Shown here: in pieces, positions 40,785-51,062 of the stretch
How positions within the stretch are numbered: the first letter of the stretch is position 1
Layout of the letters: each line of letters begins with the position of its first letter
Assembly (NCBI GenBank): GCA_023252195.1
Contig: JAHEXI010000007.1
Location: 41,872-105,871 of the forward strand
DNA length: 64,000 nucleotides
Direction: 5' to 3'
Source: Pseudonocardiales bacterium
GTDB lineage: Bacteria > Actinomycetota > Actinomycetes > Mycobacteriales > Pseudonocardiaceae
Notes under the pieces: model-generated
Told to the model about the DNA's origin: nothing
What the model saw: the letters and a program-made list of their open reading frames with translations, nothing else
Databases searched by the model: none
Position numbers and translations under genes: made by a program

Positions 40785-42074
40785 GTGAACCTGACTGAAC
40801 TGTCCACCAGCGAACTGGCCCGGCGCCGCGGCGACTTGCGTGGCGAATATGAGGCACTGCAGGCGCAGGGCCTGACGCTGGATCTGACCAGGGGCAAGCC
40901 GTCGGCCGAGCAGCTGGACCTGTCCGAGCCACTGCTGGAGCTGCCGGGCGCTGGCAAGCACGTGGCCAGCGATGGCGCTGACACCCGCAACTACGGAGGC
41001 CTGCATGGGCTGGTGGAGCTGCGGGAAATCTTCAGCGAACTGCTTGGAGTTCCCGTCGAGCAGCTACTCGCGTTCGGTAACTCCAGCCTGGAGCTGATGC
41101 ACGAGTGTCTGGTGCATGCCGTGCTGTTCGGCGTGCCCGGATCGGCGCAGCCGTGGGGGATAGGTACCGGGACGGCGTTGTTGTGCCCGGTGCCGGGCTA
41201 TGACCGGCACTTCTCGCTGTGCGAGAAACTGCGCATCGAGATGATCACGGTGCCGATGAACGCGGCCGGTCCGTACATGGACGAGGTCGAGCGGCTGGTC
41301 GAAGCGGACGCCAGGATCAAGGGAATCTGGTGCGTGCCCAAGTACAGCAACCCGTCAGGCATCCGGTATGCCGAGCAGACCGTTGGTCGGTTGGCTCGGA
41401 TGCGCACCGCCGCCCCCGATTTCCGGATTTTCTGGGACAACGCCTACGTCGTGCACCACCTGACCGAGGTCCGCCACGAGGTCGCTGACATCCTGCAACT
41501 CGCCAACGACGCTGGTCACGCTGATCGACCCTTCGTGTTCGGCTCCACATCGAAGATCACGCTGGCGGGCAGCGGAGTGGCCTTTTATGGTGCCTCCCCG
41601 GCCAACGTGGACTGGTTGACCGGGCACTTGGCCAAGCGCACCATCGGCCCCGACAAGGTCAACCAGCTACGGCACGCACTGTTTCTGGAAACCCCAGCCG
41701 GCGTGCATGCTCATATGGACCGCCATCGGGCGCTGCTCAAGCCGAAGTTCGATCTCGTCCAGCGCACACTAACGGGCCAACTGGGCGACAGTGGGGTCGC
41801 GACCTGGACGGAACCCGAGGGAGGTTACTTCGTCACGCTCGACGTGCTGGAAGGTTGCGCCAGCCGAGTTGTGGAGCTCGCCGCTGACGCCGGCATCGCG
41901 CTGACCACCGCCGGCGCGCCGTTCCCGTACAGCAAGGACCCCGACGACCGGGTCATCCGGCTGGCACCGACCTACCCGCCGCTGTCGGAGCTGGCTGAGG
42001 CGCTGGACGGGCTGGTTCTGTGCATCAAGCTGGCCGCGGTCGAGCGCCTGCTCGACGGATCGGTCAGGGTGTGA
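40785..42074 (+). CDS. PLP-dependent aminotransferase, Rv3722c-like aspartate aminotransferase family
   Basis: LTLDLTRGKPSAEQLDLSEPLLELPG, NYGGLHGL, FGSTSKITLAGSGVAF, IGPDKVNQLRHALF. Confidence 0.88.
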   Translation: MNLTELSTSELARRRGDLRGEYEALQAQGLTLDLTRGKPSAEQLDLSEPLLELPGAGKHVASDGADTRNYGGLHGLVELREIFSELLGVPVEQLLAFGNSSLELMHECLVHAVLFGVPGSAQPWGIGTGTALLCPVPGYDRHFSLCEKLRIEMITVPMNAAGPYMDEVERLVEADARIKGIWCVPKYSNPSGIRYAEQTVGRLARMRTAAPDFRIFWDNAYVVHHLTEVRHEVADILQLANDAGHADRPFVFGSTSKITLAGSGVAFYGASPANVDWLTGHLAKRTIGPDKVNQLRHALFLETPAGVHAHMDRHRALLKPKFDLVQRTLTGQLGDSGVATWTEPEGGYFVTLDVLEGCASRVVELAADAGIALTTAGAPFPYSKDPDDRVIRLAPTYPPLSELAEALDGLVLCIKLAAVERLLDGSVRV

Positions 42075-42378
42075 CTTCTGGGATCTCCGCGCCGCAGCGG
42101 GTGCACATGACGGGTGGGTCCAGATCGGCGAGCAGGCCGCATTCCGGGCAGACTCGAGGTAGCCAGCAGGCCGGGTCACCACCCTCGTCGGCTGGCGGTT
42201 CGGGTTTGGGTGCGGTCACGGGACTGCTCCAACACTTCGGCTGCGGACGGATTGGCGGCAATACGTGGCGGCGCAGTCGCTCGACACGCGACAGCCAGAC
42301 AGCAAGATAGTGGCGTCCAGCAGAGTGGTGTACGGCAGGCCCGGTGATGGGCGTGGTGTCGACGTGTAGGGCGGTCAT
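42064..42378 (-). CDS. Small hypothetical protein with C-terminal zinc ribbon
   Basis: CPECGLLADLDPPVMCTRCGAEIPEVTP. Confidence 0.5.
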   Translation of the reverse strand: MTALHVDTTPITGPAVHHSAGRHYLAVWLSRVERLRRHVLPPIRPQPKCWSSPVTAPKPEPPADEGGDPACWLPRVCPECGLLADLDPPVMCTRCGAEIPEVTP

Positions 42379-42430
42379 CGCGTGATCCTTCTGAAGACCT
42401 TCCACAGTGCTTCTCAAGGAGACCCTCGCG

Positions 42431-42586
42431 ATGACCGCACCGTCGAGTATCGACCCTGCCCGGTTTCTGCACGCGCAGCTGGCGTCCGCGTCGCCGGACT
42501 TGCTGCGTTCGATGCTGTCTACGTTTATCAACACGTTGATGTCGGCTGAGGCCGATGCGATCTGCGGCGCGCCCTACGGTGAGTCG
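42431..42586 (+). pseudogene. IS256-family (IS1081-like) transposase N-terminal remnant
   Basis: MTAPSSIDPARFLHAQLASASPDLLRSMLSTFINTLMSAEADAICGAPYGE then truncated. Confidence 0.75.
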
Positions 42587-42687
42587 AGCCTCGCCTGTGC
42601 TGGCTAATCTGTTCCTGCACTATGCTTTCGATTCGTGGATGGCCCGGGAATATCCGGCCGTTGCGTTCGAGCGTTACGTGGATGACG

Positions 42688-43110
42688 GTGTGCCAAGAAC
42701 GCTGAAGGAGGTTCCGATGTAGACGGAATGCTTTGGATGCGGTGCTGCACTGGTGATGGAGGTAGGCCCTCCGGGACCGCCCACGCAGGGGGAGGTCTCA
42801 AACCACCGCAAGCTGCGTCGGTGAATGAGCCGGGGTGGTGAGCGTTGCGGAAAAGGCGCACGTGATGCGTCAGGTGTGAGCCGAGAAGGCGAACGTTGCG
42901 CTGGGCCATGCGCAAATACAAACGGTTGCGCCGACGCGAGAAGCGGGCGGGCGAGTTGATGGCGGGAGCCTCCCGGCGATCCCCACGACTGTTCGCGCAC
43001 TGGCGCTTCGGCCTCAAACCTGGTGGCTGGACGATGGGAGCCGTGTAAGCCGAGAGGTTTAAGCACGGTTCTGAGAGCGCCGGGGGGTGGGATTCCCCCC
43101 GGCGACTCGC
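42688..43110 (+). mobile_element. Inner group II intron remnant inserted in the outer intron's RT ORF
   Basis: Splits YVDDG from VVHCVSE; contains maturase tail YKRLRRREKRAGELMAGASRRSPRLFAHWRFGLKPGGWTMGAV* and domain V at 43038-43072. Confidence 0.65.
43038..43072 (+). ncRNA. Group II intron domain V (inner)
   Basis: gagccgtgtaagccgagaggtttaagcacggttct; AGC triad, GAGA tetraloop, pairing arms. Confidence 0.75.
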
Positions 43111-43593
43111 TCGGTGGTGCACTGCGTCAGCGAGACAGGACGGGAAACGTCGCGGCTCATACGAGCACACGGCGTTCACCTTTCTTGGTTTCACGTTCCG
43201 GCAGCGCAGGGCGCGGGACAAGCAGGGAAGGAACTTCAGTAATTTCCTGCCCGCGATCAGTAAGGATGCCCTGAATAGAATCAGTGCGGAGGTGCGGTCC
43301 TGGCGGCTGCATCGCCGTACTGGCTGCACCTTCAACGACCTCGCACGGCGCATCAATCCGATCGTGGCCGGGTGGATGCACTATTACGGGGCGTTCTACC
43401 GCTCCGCATTGTATCCGCTCTTGTCGCGTATCAACGCCTACTTGGTGGGCTGGGTCCGCAAGAAGTACAAACGGCTGCGAAGCAAGAAGAAGCCCGCGAG
43501 TGCTGGCAGGGGATCACCGGCAGGTATCCCCGGATGTTCGCGCACTGGAGATGGGTCGCTTCGGTCCAGCGCGTCTGACGACCAGGGTGACAA

Positions 43594-43628
43594 GAGCCGT
43601 ATGAACCGAGAGGTTCACGTACGGATCT
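43594..43628 (+). ncRNA. Group II intron domain V (outer)
   Basis: gagccgtatgaaccgagaggttcacgtacggatct; AGC triad and paired arms. Confidence 0.8.
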
Positions 43629-43682
43629 GCGGGAGCCGGGAGGTGAAAGTCCTCCCGGCCACCCGACCCCCGGCGACTCACC

Positions 43683-43715
43683 TGCCTCCGGCGACACATA
43701 TTGTCGCCGGAGGCA
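43683..43715 (-). terminator. Hairpin downstream of argS
   Basis: tgcctccggcgaca - catat - tgtcgccggaggca: 14-bp perfect stem, 5-nt loop. Confidence 0.65.
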
Positions 43716-43735
43716 CACAAACCGTGATCAACGAC

Positions 43736-45502
43736 TTACATCCGTTCTGGTGCCGCGATACCGAGCAGGCTCAAACCCTGGCGCAACGTGCGGGCGGAGA
43801 GCTGGCACAGCGCGATGCGGTTGGTACGGACGCGTTCTGCCGCCGAGAGTACCGGGCAGGCTTCGTAGAAGTCGGTGAATGCCTTGGCCAGTTCGTAGAG
43901 ATGACCGCACAGTCGATGCGGTTCGAGAACCCGGCCGACTTCGGCGACGGTGTCGCCGAATGCATCCATAGCGAGTACGAGAGCCCGTTCCGCAGGGTGC
44001 AGTGGCAGCATGGGATCTACCTCGACGATCCTGTCGCCGGCCTTGCGGAGGATGGAGCAGATACGGGTGTGCGCGTATTGTAGATACACTCCGGTATTGC
44101 CGTTGAACGACACCATCCGCTCGACGTCGAAAACGTAGTCCTTGATACGCGACGTGGACAGATCAGCGTACTTGACCGCGCCGATACCAGCCTGCTCCGC
44201 GATCCGGGTCAGTTCCTCATCGGTGAGCTCGTGGACCTTGTCGGCGATGGCGGCGCGCGCCCGATCAACGGCGCCGTCCAGTAACTCCATGAGCTTGACG
44301 GTGTCGCCGGAGCGGGTTTTGAACGGCCGCCCGTCGGGCCCCAGCACAGCACCGAACGCGACGTGGGCGGCGTCGATGCCGTCGGTGAGCCAACCGGCGC
44401 GGCGTGCTGCCTCGAAGATGAGTCGGAAGTGCAGCGCCTGCCGAGAGTCGACCACGTAGAGGATGCGGTCGGCCTTCAGATCGCGGACCCGGTATCGGAT
44501 GGTGGCCAGATCGGTGGTGTCGTAGCCGTAGCCGCCGTCTTTCTTGCGCACCATCAGCGTGACCGGGTTGCCGTCGGGACCGACGACCTCGTCGGAGAAC
44601 ACGACGAGTGCGCCGTCGCTTTCCACCGCGATACCGGCGGTGGTCAGCTCGTCGACGACATCGGGCAGCAGGAAGTTGTAGAACGACTCGCCGTCGGAGT
44701 CCCCAGGTTCCAGAAGCACCCCGAGCCGGTGATAGATTTCGCGGAACGCGAATTCAGATTCGGCGACGATCTCCTTCCAGCGCGTGACGGTTTCCTCGTC
44801 GCCGGCCTGCAACGCCACCACGCGCGCTCTGGCCCGTTCGGCGAAGGCGGGGTCGGCATCGAACGCGGCGCGGGCGGCCCGGTAGAGGCTGTCGAGCGCG
44901 GAGACGGGGGAGGTGCCTTCGGTGAGCTCGTCGTGGTGCCAGGTGGCCTCGGGATGGTCATCGAGATACTGGATGAGCATCCCGAACTGGGTGCCCCAAT
45001 CGCCGAGGTGGTTCTGCCGGATCACCTCGGCGCCGAGGAAACCGAGGACTCGGACCAGGCAGTCACCGATGATGGTGGTGCGCAGATGACCGACGTGCAT
45101 CTCCTTGGCGACGTTCGGCCCGGAGTAGTCGACGACGGTCCGCCGGCCCTGTTCCGGACTGCCGACCCCCAGGCGCGGGCTGGCCAGCCGAGCGGCGACC
45201 TGTCGCCAGAGTGCGACATCCGTCAGGGTCAGATTAAGGAACCCCGGTCCGGACACGGTGATCTCAGCGACGGGTGTGCCGGTACCAGCGCGTAGCGCCT
45301 CCGACACGGCGCCGGCCACCTCTGCGGGCCTGGTGCGGGCGCGTTTGGCGAGCGCGAGTGCGGCGTTGGACTGGAAATCGGCGTGCTCGGAGCGCCGGAC
45401 AACCGGGTCGGCGCCGGCCAACTCCGGCAGCGCCAGATCGATCGCAGCGCGGACGGCGCCCTCGACCTGGCAGATCAGCGAGCGCACCTCGTGCTCAGTC
45501 AA
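43736..45502 (-). CDS. argS: Arginyl-tRNA synthetase
   Basis: VDYSGPNVAKEMHVGHLRTTIIGDCLVRVL (HIGH-like), FNGNTGVYLQYAHTRICSILRKA. Confidence 0.96.
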   Translation of the reverse strand: MTEHEVRSLICQVEGAVRAAIDLALPELAGADPVVRRSEHADFQSNAALALAKRARTRPAEVAGAVSEALRAGTGTPVAEITVSGPGFLNLTLTDVALWRQVAARLASPRLGVGSPEQGRRTVVDYSGPNVAKEMHVGHLRTTIIGDCLVRVLGFLGAEVIRQNHLGDWGTQFGMLIQYLDDHPEATWHHDELTEGTSPVSALDSLYRAARAAFDADPAFAERARARVVALQAGDEETVTRWKEIVAESEFAFREIYHRLGVLLEPGDSDGESFYNFLLPDVVDELTTAGIAVESDGALVVFSDEVVGPDGNPVTLMVRKKDGGYGYDTTDLATIRYRVRDLKADRILYVVDSRQALHFRLIFEAARRAGWLTDGIDAAHVAFGAVLGPDGRPFKTRSGDTVKLMELLDGAVDRARAAIADKVHELTDEELTRIAEQAGIGAVKYADLSTSRIKDYVFDVERMVSFNGNTGVYLQYAHTRICSILRKAGDRIVEVDPMLPLHPAERALVLAMDAFGDTVAEVGRVLEPHRLCGHLYELAKAFTDFYEACPVLSAAERVRTNRIALCQLSARTLRQGLSLLGIAAPERM

Positions 45503-45704
45503 CCGGGCGTCCTCCGTTCCTCTGATGACCCCTGTGGTGACCCTGTGATGAAAAACCCGTCACGGCCCATTATCCCAGGCCGTGCAGCGGGGCAACGTCG
45601 CCTGGTGCTGCTTTGCAGTGGCGACCGCCGCGCGCAGACGATACAAAGACACCGCCCGACGGCTTCGGTACGCCGGGAGAACAACGCGGACCTACGGAGG
45701 TTGT

Positions 45705-47822
45705 GTGGACATCTGGCCTGGCTCGCCCTACCCGTTGGGCGCAACCTATGACGGCGGGGGCACCAATTTCTCGATCTTCTCCGAGGCCGCGCACCGGATC
45801 GAGCTGTGCATGTTCAATGATGCGGGCAAGGAGACGCGGATCGCGCTGCCCGAACGCGACGCGCTGGTCTGGCATGGCTATGTACCGCGGGTCAGTCCCG
45901 GCCAGCGCTACGGCTACCGGGTGCATGGTCCCTACGATCCGTCGGCAGGCTTGCGGTGTAACCCGAACAAGCTTCTGCTCGACCCTTATGCCAAGGCGAT
46001 CGACGGCCGTATCGAGTGGAACGAGGCGCTGTTCGCCTACCGGTTCGGTGACCCGGACTCCTACAACGACGCCGACTCCGCGCCGTACGCGATGACCTCG
46101 GTCGTGGTCAACCCGTTTTTCGACTGGTCCGATGACCGGCCGCTACGGATTCCGTATCAGGAGACGGTGATCTACGAGGCGCACGTCAAGGGTATGACAA
46201 TGCGCCATCCCAAGATCCCCGACGACGTCCGCGGCACTTACTCCGGCCTGGCCCACCCAGTCATGATCAAGCACCTCCGTGACCTCGGAGTGACCGCGGT
46301 GGAGCTGATGCCGGTGCATCAGTTCGTGCACGACTCCACACTCGTCGAGCGCGGGCTGTCCAACTACTGGGGTTACAACACCATCGGCTTTTTCGCCCCG
46401 CACAACGACTACGCCTGCTTCGGCACCCGGGGCCAGCAGGTTCAGGAATTCAAGGCCATGGTCCGTGCGCTGCACCGGGCCGGCATCGAGGTCATCCTCG
46501 ATGTGGTCTACAACCACACCGCAGAGGGTAACCATCTCGGACCGACGCTGTCTTTTCGAGGTATCGACAACCCGGCCTACTATCGGCTGGTCGACGGTGA
46601 CCTGAAACACTACTACGACACCACAGGCACCGGGAACAGCCTCAATGTTCGGCATCACGAGTCGCTGCGGCTGATCATGGATTCGCTGCGGTACTGGGTG
46701 CTCGACATGCATGTCGATGGGTTCCGCTTCGACCTTGCGGCCACCCTGGCTCGGGAGTTCCATGAGGTGGACCGGCTGTCGGCGTTCTTCGACCTGGTGA
46801 ACCAGGACCCGGTGGTCAGCCAGGTCAAACTGATCGCTGAACCGTGGGACGTCGGCGAGGGCGGATATCAGGTCGGTGGCTTCCCGCCGTTGTGGACGGA
46901 ATGGAACGGTAAGTACCGCGATACTGTGCGCGATTTCTGGCGCGGCGAACCGGGGACGCTGGCCGAGTTCGCCTCCCGGTTCACCGGCTCATCGGATCTC
47001 TATGAAGCAGACGGCCGCCGCCCCATCGCCTCGATCAATTTTGTGACGGCGCACGACGGGTTCACGTTGAACGATCTGGTGTCCTACAACCACAAACACA
47101 ATGATGAGAATGGCGAAGGTAATCGGGACGGTGAGAGTCACAATCGTTCGTGGAACTGCGGCGTCGAGGGTCCCACCGATGTCGGCAGGATTATTGCCTT
47201 GCGGGAACGTCAGAAACGCAACTTTCTGACCACCCTGTTGCTGTCCCAAGGCGTTCCGATGCTCGCGCACGGCGACGAGCTGGGCCGTACCCAAGGAGGC
47301 AACAACAACGTCTACTGCCAGGACAGCAAGATCAGCTGGGTGGACTGGGACGAGGCGCGGCTGAACTCCGTCCTCACCGAGTTCACCGCCCAACTCGCCC
47401 GGCTGCGCGCTGATCACCCGGTGTTCCGTCGTCGCCGGTTCTTTCAGGGACGCTCGATCCGCGGCTCCAACATCGAGGACATCGCCTGGCTGCGCCCGAA
47501 CGGACAGCAGATGAGCGAGGAGGACTGGAACGTCCCGGCCCACAAGAGCGTCGCGATCTTCCTCAACGGTCGGGGCATCCCCGAAGTCGATGACCTCGGC
47601 GAGCGGATCATCGACGATTCGTTCCTGCTCCTCATCAATGCCCACCACCGGCAGGTCACCTTCACACTGCCCGACGCGGATTACGGTCGAAGCTGGGAGT
47701 TCGTGGTGGATACCACCGACCCGCTGCTGGCCAACGCCCGACGCAAGCAGCGTGACGCCGTACCTGGCGGCAAGTCACGGGTGCTGGCGCGGGCGATGAT
47801 CGTGCTCCGCTGCCGATACTGA
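45705..47822 (+). CDS. glgX: Glycogen debranching protein GlgX
   Basis: YPLGATYDGGGTNFSIFSEAA, DVVYNHTAEGNHLGPTLSFRG, LAHGDELGRTQGGNNNVYCQD. Confidence 0.93.
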   Translation: MDIWPGSPYPLGATYDGGGTNFSIFSEAAHRIELCMFNDAGKETRIALPERDALVWHGYVPRVSPGQRYGYRVHGPYDPSAGLRCNPNKLLLDPYAKAIDGRIEWNEALFAYRFGDPDSYNDADSAPYAMTSVVVNPFFDWSDDRPLRIPYQETVIYEAHVKGMTMRHPKIPDDVRGTYSGLAHPVMIKHLRDLGVTAVELMPVHQFVHDSTLVERGLSNYWGYNTIGFFAPHNDYACFGTRGQQVQEFKAMVRALHRAGIEVILDVVYNHTAEGNHLGPTLSFRGIDNPAYYRLVDGDLKHYYDTTGTGNSLNVRHHESLRLIMDSLRYWVLDMHVDGFRFDLAATLAREFHEVDRLSAFFDLVNQDPVVSQVKLIAEPWDVGEGGYQVGGFPPLWTEWNGKYRDTVRDFWRGEPGTLAEFASRFTGSSDLYEADGRRPIASINFVTAHDGFTLNDLVSYNHKHNDENGEGNRDGESHNRSWNCGVEGPTDVGRIIALRERQKRNFLTTLLLSQGVPMLAHGDELGRTQGGNNNVYCQDSKISWVDWDEARLNSVLTEFTAQLARLRADHPVFRRRRFFQGRSIRGSNIEDIAWLRPNGQQMSEEDWNVPAHKSVAIFLNGRGIPEVDDLGERIIDDSFLLLINAHHRQVTFTLPDADYGRSWEFVVDTTDPLLANARRKQRDAVPGGKSRVLARAMIVLRCRY

Positions 47823-47849
47823 GTGCTGCTGCTTTACCATTGACTCTGG

Positions 47850-48347
47850 TTATAGCCATTGGGCGACGCCACCATGGCCCGAACAGGTACCTTGCCGATG
47901 TTGACTGAAGCTGTATTCGCCGTCGGAGCACCGGGCGGTGGCACCGGCCGGTGCTCCGACGGCCTGCTGGGGTCGGTGGACGCAGTTGCCGTTGTTGTTG
48001 CGGTAATAGTCCGCGTCGCACGAAGCGCTTTGTTGCGCTGATCCGGCAGCCGGGGGAGCGACTGCTGCGATACGGGGCGCAGATATCTGAGGCGGCGGTG
48101 GCGGCAGCGCTGCTGGAGATGCCGCCGGTGTCGGGGCGGCCACAACAGCAGGTGCGGTCGTTAGCAGAGTCGGACCCGGCAACGGTGCTGCAGAACTGCT
48201 GCTCACCTGAGACTGCGGATCGGGAGATTGCGTCACCGTCCCGTTCTGGCATCCTGCAATCGAGGCGCTACCGATGAAAAGTACGCTGATTGTTACCAGG
48301 GAGGCGAGTACGCTCCGAGCGTCGAAGCGCGAACCGGTCGGCGACAT
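47850..48347 (-). CDS. DUF3761-domain lipoprotein
   Basis: Lipobox ASIAGCQ; C-terminal ARCSDGEYSFSQHRQGTCSGHGGVAQWL. Confidence 0.7.
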   Translation of the reverse strand: MSPTGSRFDARSVLASLVTISVLFIGSASIAGCQNGTVTQSPDPQSQVSSSSAAPLPGPTLLTTAPAVVAAPTPAASPAALPPPPPQISAPRIAAVAPPAAGSAQQSASCDADYYRNNNGNCVHRPQQAVGAPAGATARCSDGEYSFSQHRQGTCSGHGGVAQWL

Positions 48348-48610
48348 GTCATCTCTTTCGTAGGTCCCCGCGACGTCGGTGTGCGCGGTCTGCTCATTGT
48401 TCGCCGAACTAACTACCGGCGTTACAGATGTAACATTGAGTGCCACACCTACGATAGAATCCAGTGCGCCAGACTAGACGGAAAACCGTTTCAGGCGCAT
48501 CGGTGTCGATCGATTTTCAGGCCGCCAGTCGGAGCCCTCGCCGCTAGCGACGCCACGCCCGCCACGTTCCAGGCGTACCCGGTGCACGCGCAGAGTGGCC
48601 CGGCGGCAGA

Positions 48611-50944
48611 ATGGCGGACGTGTGCGCAAGATCGTTTGTAGAGCATCTGTCCGGTTTGAGCGAAGTGTCGTTGATCGCGTTGCTGCAAGCACGTCCGGAC
48701 GTCCTGGTGCAGCCGGTGCCGCGTGGTTTCAGTCAGCTCGCGCAGCGGCTGGGTGGTGCCGAGTCGCTCGCTGCCGCGATGCGGACGGCGAACCGGGACA
48801 TGGTGATGGTGGGGCAGGCCACCGTCGCCCTTGGCACCTCGGTCACAGTGCCGGCTCTCGCGCGGCTGCTGAATGCCCCAGAACAGGCAGTGCGCGCTGG
48901 CGTAGCCCAACTGTGCGGGCTGGGGCTGGCCTGGGACAGCTCTGGCATTCTATGCCTGCCGGAACGGCTGGAGGCGCACTGGTTGGCCGAGATCGGCGGC
49001 GGCCGGCCGGTGGAGAAGGTCGCGGGATCGGTCCTTGCGGAGAACCTGCGCGCGGCCCTCTGCGCGTTCGGTGCGGCGACCGATGGGCTGCGCAAGCCCG
49101 AGCTGACAGCGCGGCTGTCCGAGTTCATGACGGATTTTTCCTTGCTGAGCAAGGTGATCGCTGGTTTGCCGAAACCGGCCAAGGACCGGCTCAGCGAGTT
49201 CCGACGCGGCTATCACGACTACCACTCCGGATATGGCCGTTCCCAGCCGGGTGACCCGACCAAGCTGCTCCTCGCGGCCGGCCTGCTGCTGCCGGTCAAC
49301 TATGCGCTTGAGCTGCCCAGGGAGGTAGCGGTCGCCGCGTGGCTAGCCGAACGCGAACTCACGCTAACCGGACGGCCATCTTTTCCGTTGGCCGGTGCCG
49401 ACGATGTAGCGGTGCGCCGGGCTGCCCAGGCCGCGGCGCAGGAGGCACTTCGAGGCGTGACGACCCTGCTCGACGCGGCCCGCACGGCGCCGATCGCGGC
49501 GCTGAAGAAGGGCGGGGTCGGGCCTCGGGAACGGGCGAGGCTGGCCAAGCGGCTGTCGATCCCCGAGGACATCCTCGTGTTGTGGATAGATCTGACCTAC
49601 GCAGCCGGCCTCCTGGGTCGAGCTGACACCGGGTACGCGCCGACGCACCTTTATCCGGGATGGCGCGCTGCGGAACCAGGCCGGAGGTGGGCCGTGCTGG
49701 TCGACGCATGGTTCTCACTGGAGCACGCGCCGACCGGCCGGGAAATCCCGGGAGACCGCGAAGTCGCGCCCCCGTTGCCACTCGGGTCGGCCGCTGGGCT
49801 GCTGCGGCGCGCGATGCTGCCGGCCGCCCGTTCGGGTGTGTCGGTGCGAGCGGTGGGGGAGCAGATCGACTGGCTGTTCCCGTTGCACGGTTACGACGCT
49901 TGGCAGCGGGTGGCCAAGGTGGCTGCCGCCGTCCGGGAAGCTGAACTGCTCGGGGTGATCGCCAGTGACGTGGTGTCGGAACTCGGAGAGCAGCTGCTGG
50001 CGGTGACCGGGTCTGCGCCGGCGGACGTGGTGGACGAGCTGGCCCGGCGGTGCGCCGCGATGCTCCCTGAGACGCCGTGCAGCGTGATCTTGCAGTCGGA
50101 TCTCACCGCGGTCGTTTCCGGTCAGCCCAGCGCCGCCGTGTCGCGGCTGCTGACCGACTCCGCTGTCGCCGAGACCCGCGGGGGCGCCGGAACTTGGCGC
50201 TTCACCCCGGCCACTGTCCGGGCGGCGCTCGACACCGGGTGGACCGCACATGAGTTGCTCACCGAACTGGCTGCCATCTCGGCCCGTCCGGTTCCCCAGC
50301 CACTGGAGTATCTGATCACCGACGCGTCCCGCCGGCACGGCCAGATTCGGCTGCGGGGGATGCGCTGCTGCGTCAGTGCCGATGAGGCACTGATCACCGA
50401 GATACTGCACACTCGGTCGTTGACCAAGCTGCACTTAAGCCGGCTCGCCCCTACCGTCCTAGCCAGCCCATCGGGCCTCGACGAAGTGCTGACCCGGCTA
50501 CGCGAAGTCGGCTTGTCCCCCGTGACCGAAGATGCTCACGGCACGGTGATCGTCGAAGCCCGCCACGATCATGAGGCATCGACGCCCGATCGCCCGATCA
50601 TCACGAAATCGCGATCTGCGCTGTCCGCCCCCGAGCTGGCTCGGCTGCTGGCAGCCAATCCGTCGGGCCCGACCGCAGCGCCTAGCGTGGACTCGGACAC
50701 CTTCGACCTTCTTGCGGAGCTCAACAATCACCTCGACGACGCCGAACTCGAACTGCTGTCCGATGCCGTGGACCACCACAACGACGTGCTCATCGTCTAC
50801 CGCGACAAGAACGGCAGCTGCAGCAGCCGGGCAATCCGACCACAACAGCTCTACGGCAGGTGGCTCGACTCCTGGTGCCACCTCCGCAACGCCCAACGCG
50901 ATTTCACCATCGCCAACATCGAGGCCGTCGCACCGGCCCGTTGA
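48611..50944 (+). CDS. Helicase-associated (XPB/Ssl2-like N-terminal) domain protein
   Basis: 777 aa; LSGLSEVSLIALLQARPDVLVQPVPRGFSQLAQRL...; C-terminal DVLIVYRDKNGSCSSRAIRPQQLYGRWLDSWCHLRNAQRDF. Confidence 0.75.
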   Translation: MADVCARSFVEHLSGLSEVSLIALLQARPDVLVQPVPRGFSQLAQRLGGAESLAAAMRTANRDMVMVGQATVALGTSVTVPALARLLNAPEQAVRAGVAQLCGLGLAWDSSGILCLPERLEAHWLAEIGGGRPVEKVAGSVLAENLRAALCAFGAATDGLRKPELTARLSEFMTDFSLLSKVIAGLPKPAKDRLSEFRRGYHDYHSGYGRSQPGDPTKLLLAAGLLLPVNYALELPREVAVAAWLAERELTLTGRPSFPLAGADDVAVRRAAQAAAQEALRGVTTLLDAARTAPIAALKKGGVGPRERARLAKRLSIPEDILVLWIDLTYAAGLLGRADTGYAPTHLYPGWRAAEPGRRWAVLVDAWFSLEHAPTGREIPGDREVAPPLPLGSAAGLLRRAMLPAARSGVSVRAVGEQIDWLFPLHGYDAWQRVAKVAAAVREAELLGVIASDVVSELGEQLLAVTGSAPADVVDELARRCAAMLPETPCSVILQSDLTAVVSGQPSAAVSRLLTDSAVAETRGGAGTWRFTPATVRAALDTGWTAHELLTELAAISARPVPQPLEYLITDASRRHGQIRLRGMRCCVSADEALITEILHTRSLTKLHLSRLAPTVLASPSGLDEVLTRLREVGLSPVTEDAHGTVIVEARHDHEASTPDRPIITKSRSALSAPELARLLAANPSGPTAAPSVDSDTFDLLAELNNHLDDAELELLSDAVDHHNDVLIVYRDKNGSCSSRAIRPQQLYGRWLDSWCHLRNAQRDFTIANIEAVAPAR

Positions 50945-51062
50945 TCATGACGCACCATTGACACCTAGGATCTGCTACCGCAGATCCGTTAGTCTCCAGG
51001 CAACGCCGACGTCGTGGTGGGAACAGATTCGGCGGCGTAGCCGGGCCGCATGGAGGATCGCG

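Larger units (their letters stand above)
42590..43660 (+). mobile_element. Outer group II intron remnant (RT/maturase fragments, domain V, domain VI-like hairpin)
   Basis: SPVLANLFLHYAFDSWMAREYPAVAFERYVDDG ... VVHCVSE ... YEHTAFTFLGFTFRQRRARDKQGRNFSNFLPAISKD...NPIVAGWMHYYGAFYRSALYPLL; domain V at 43594-43628. Confidence 0.8.
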
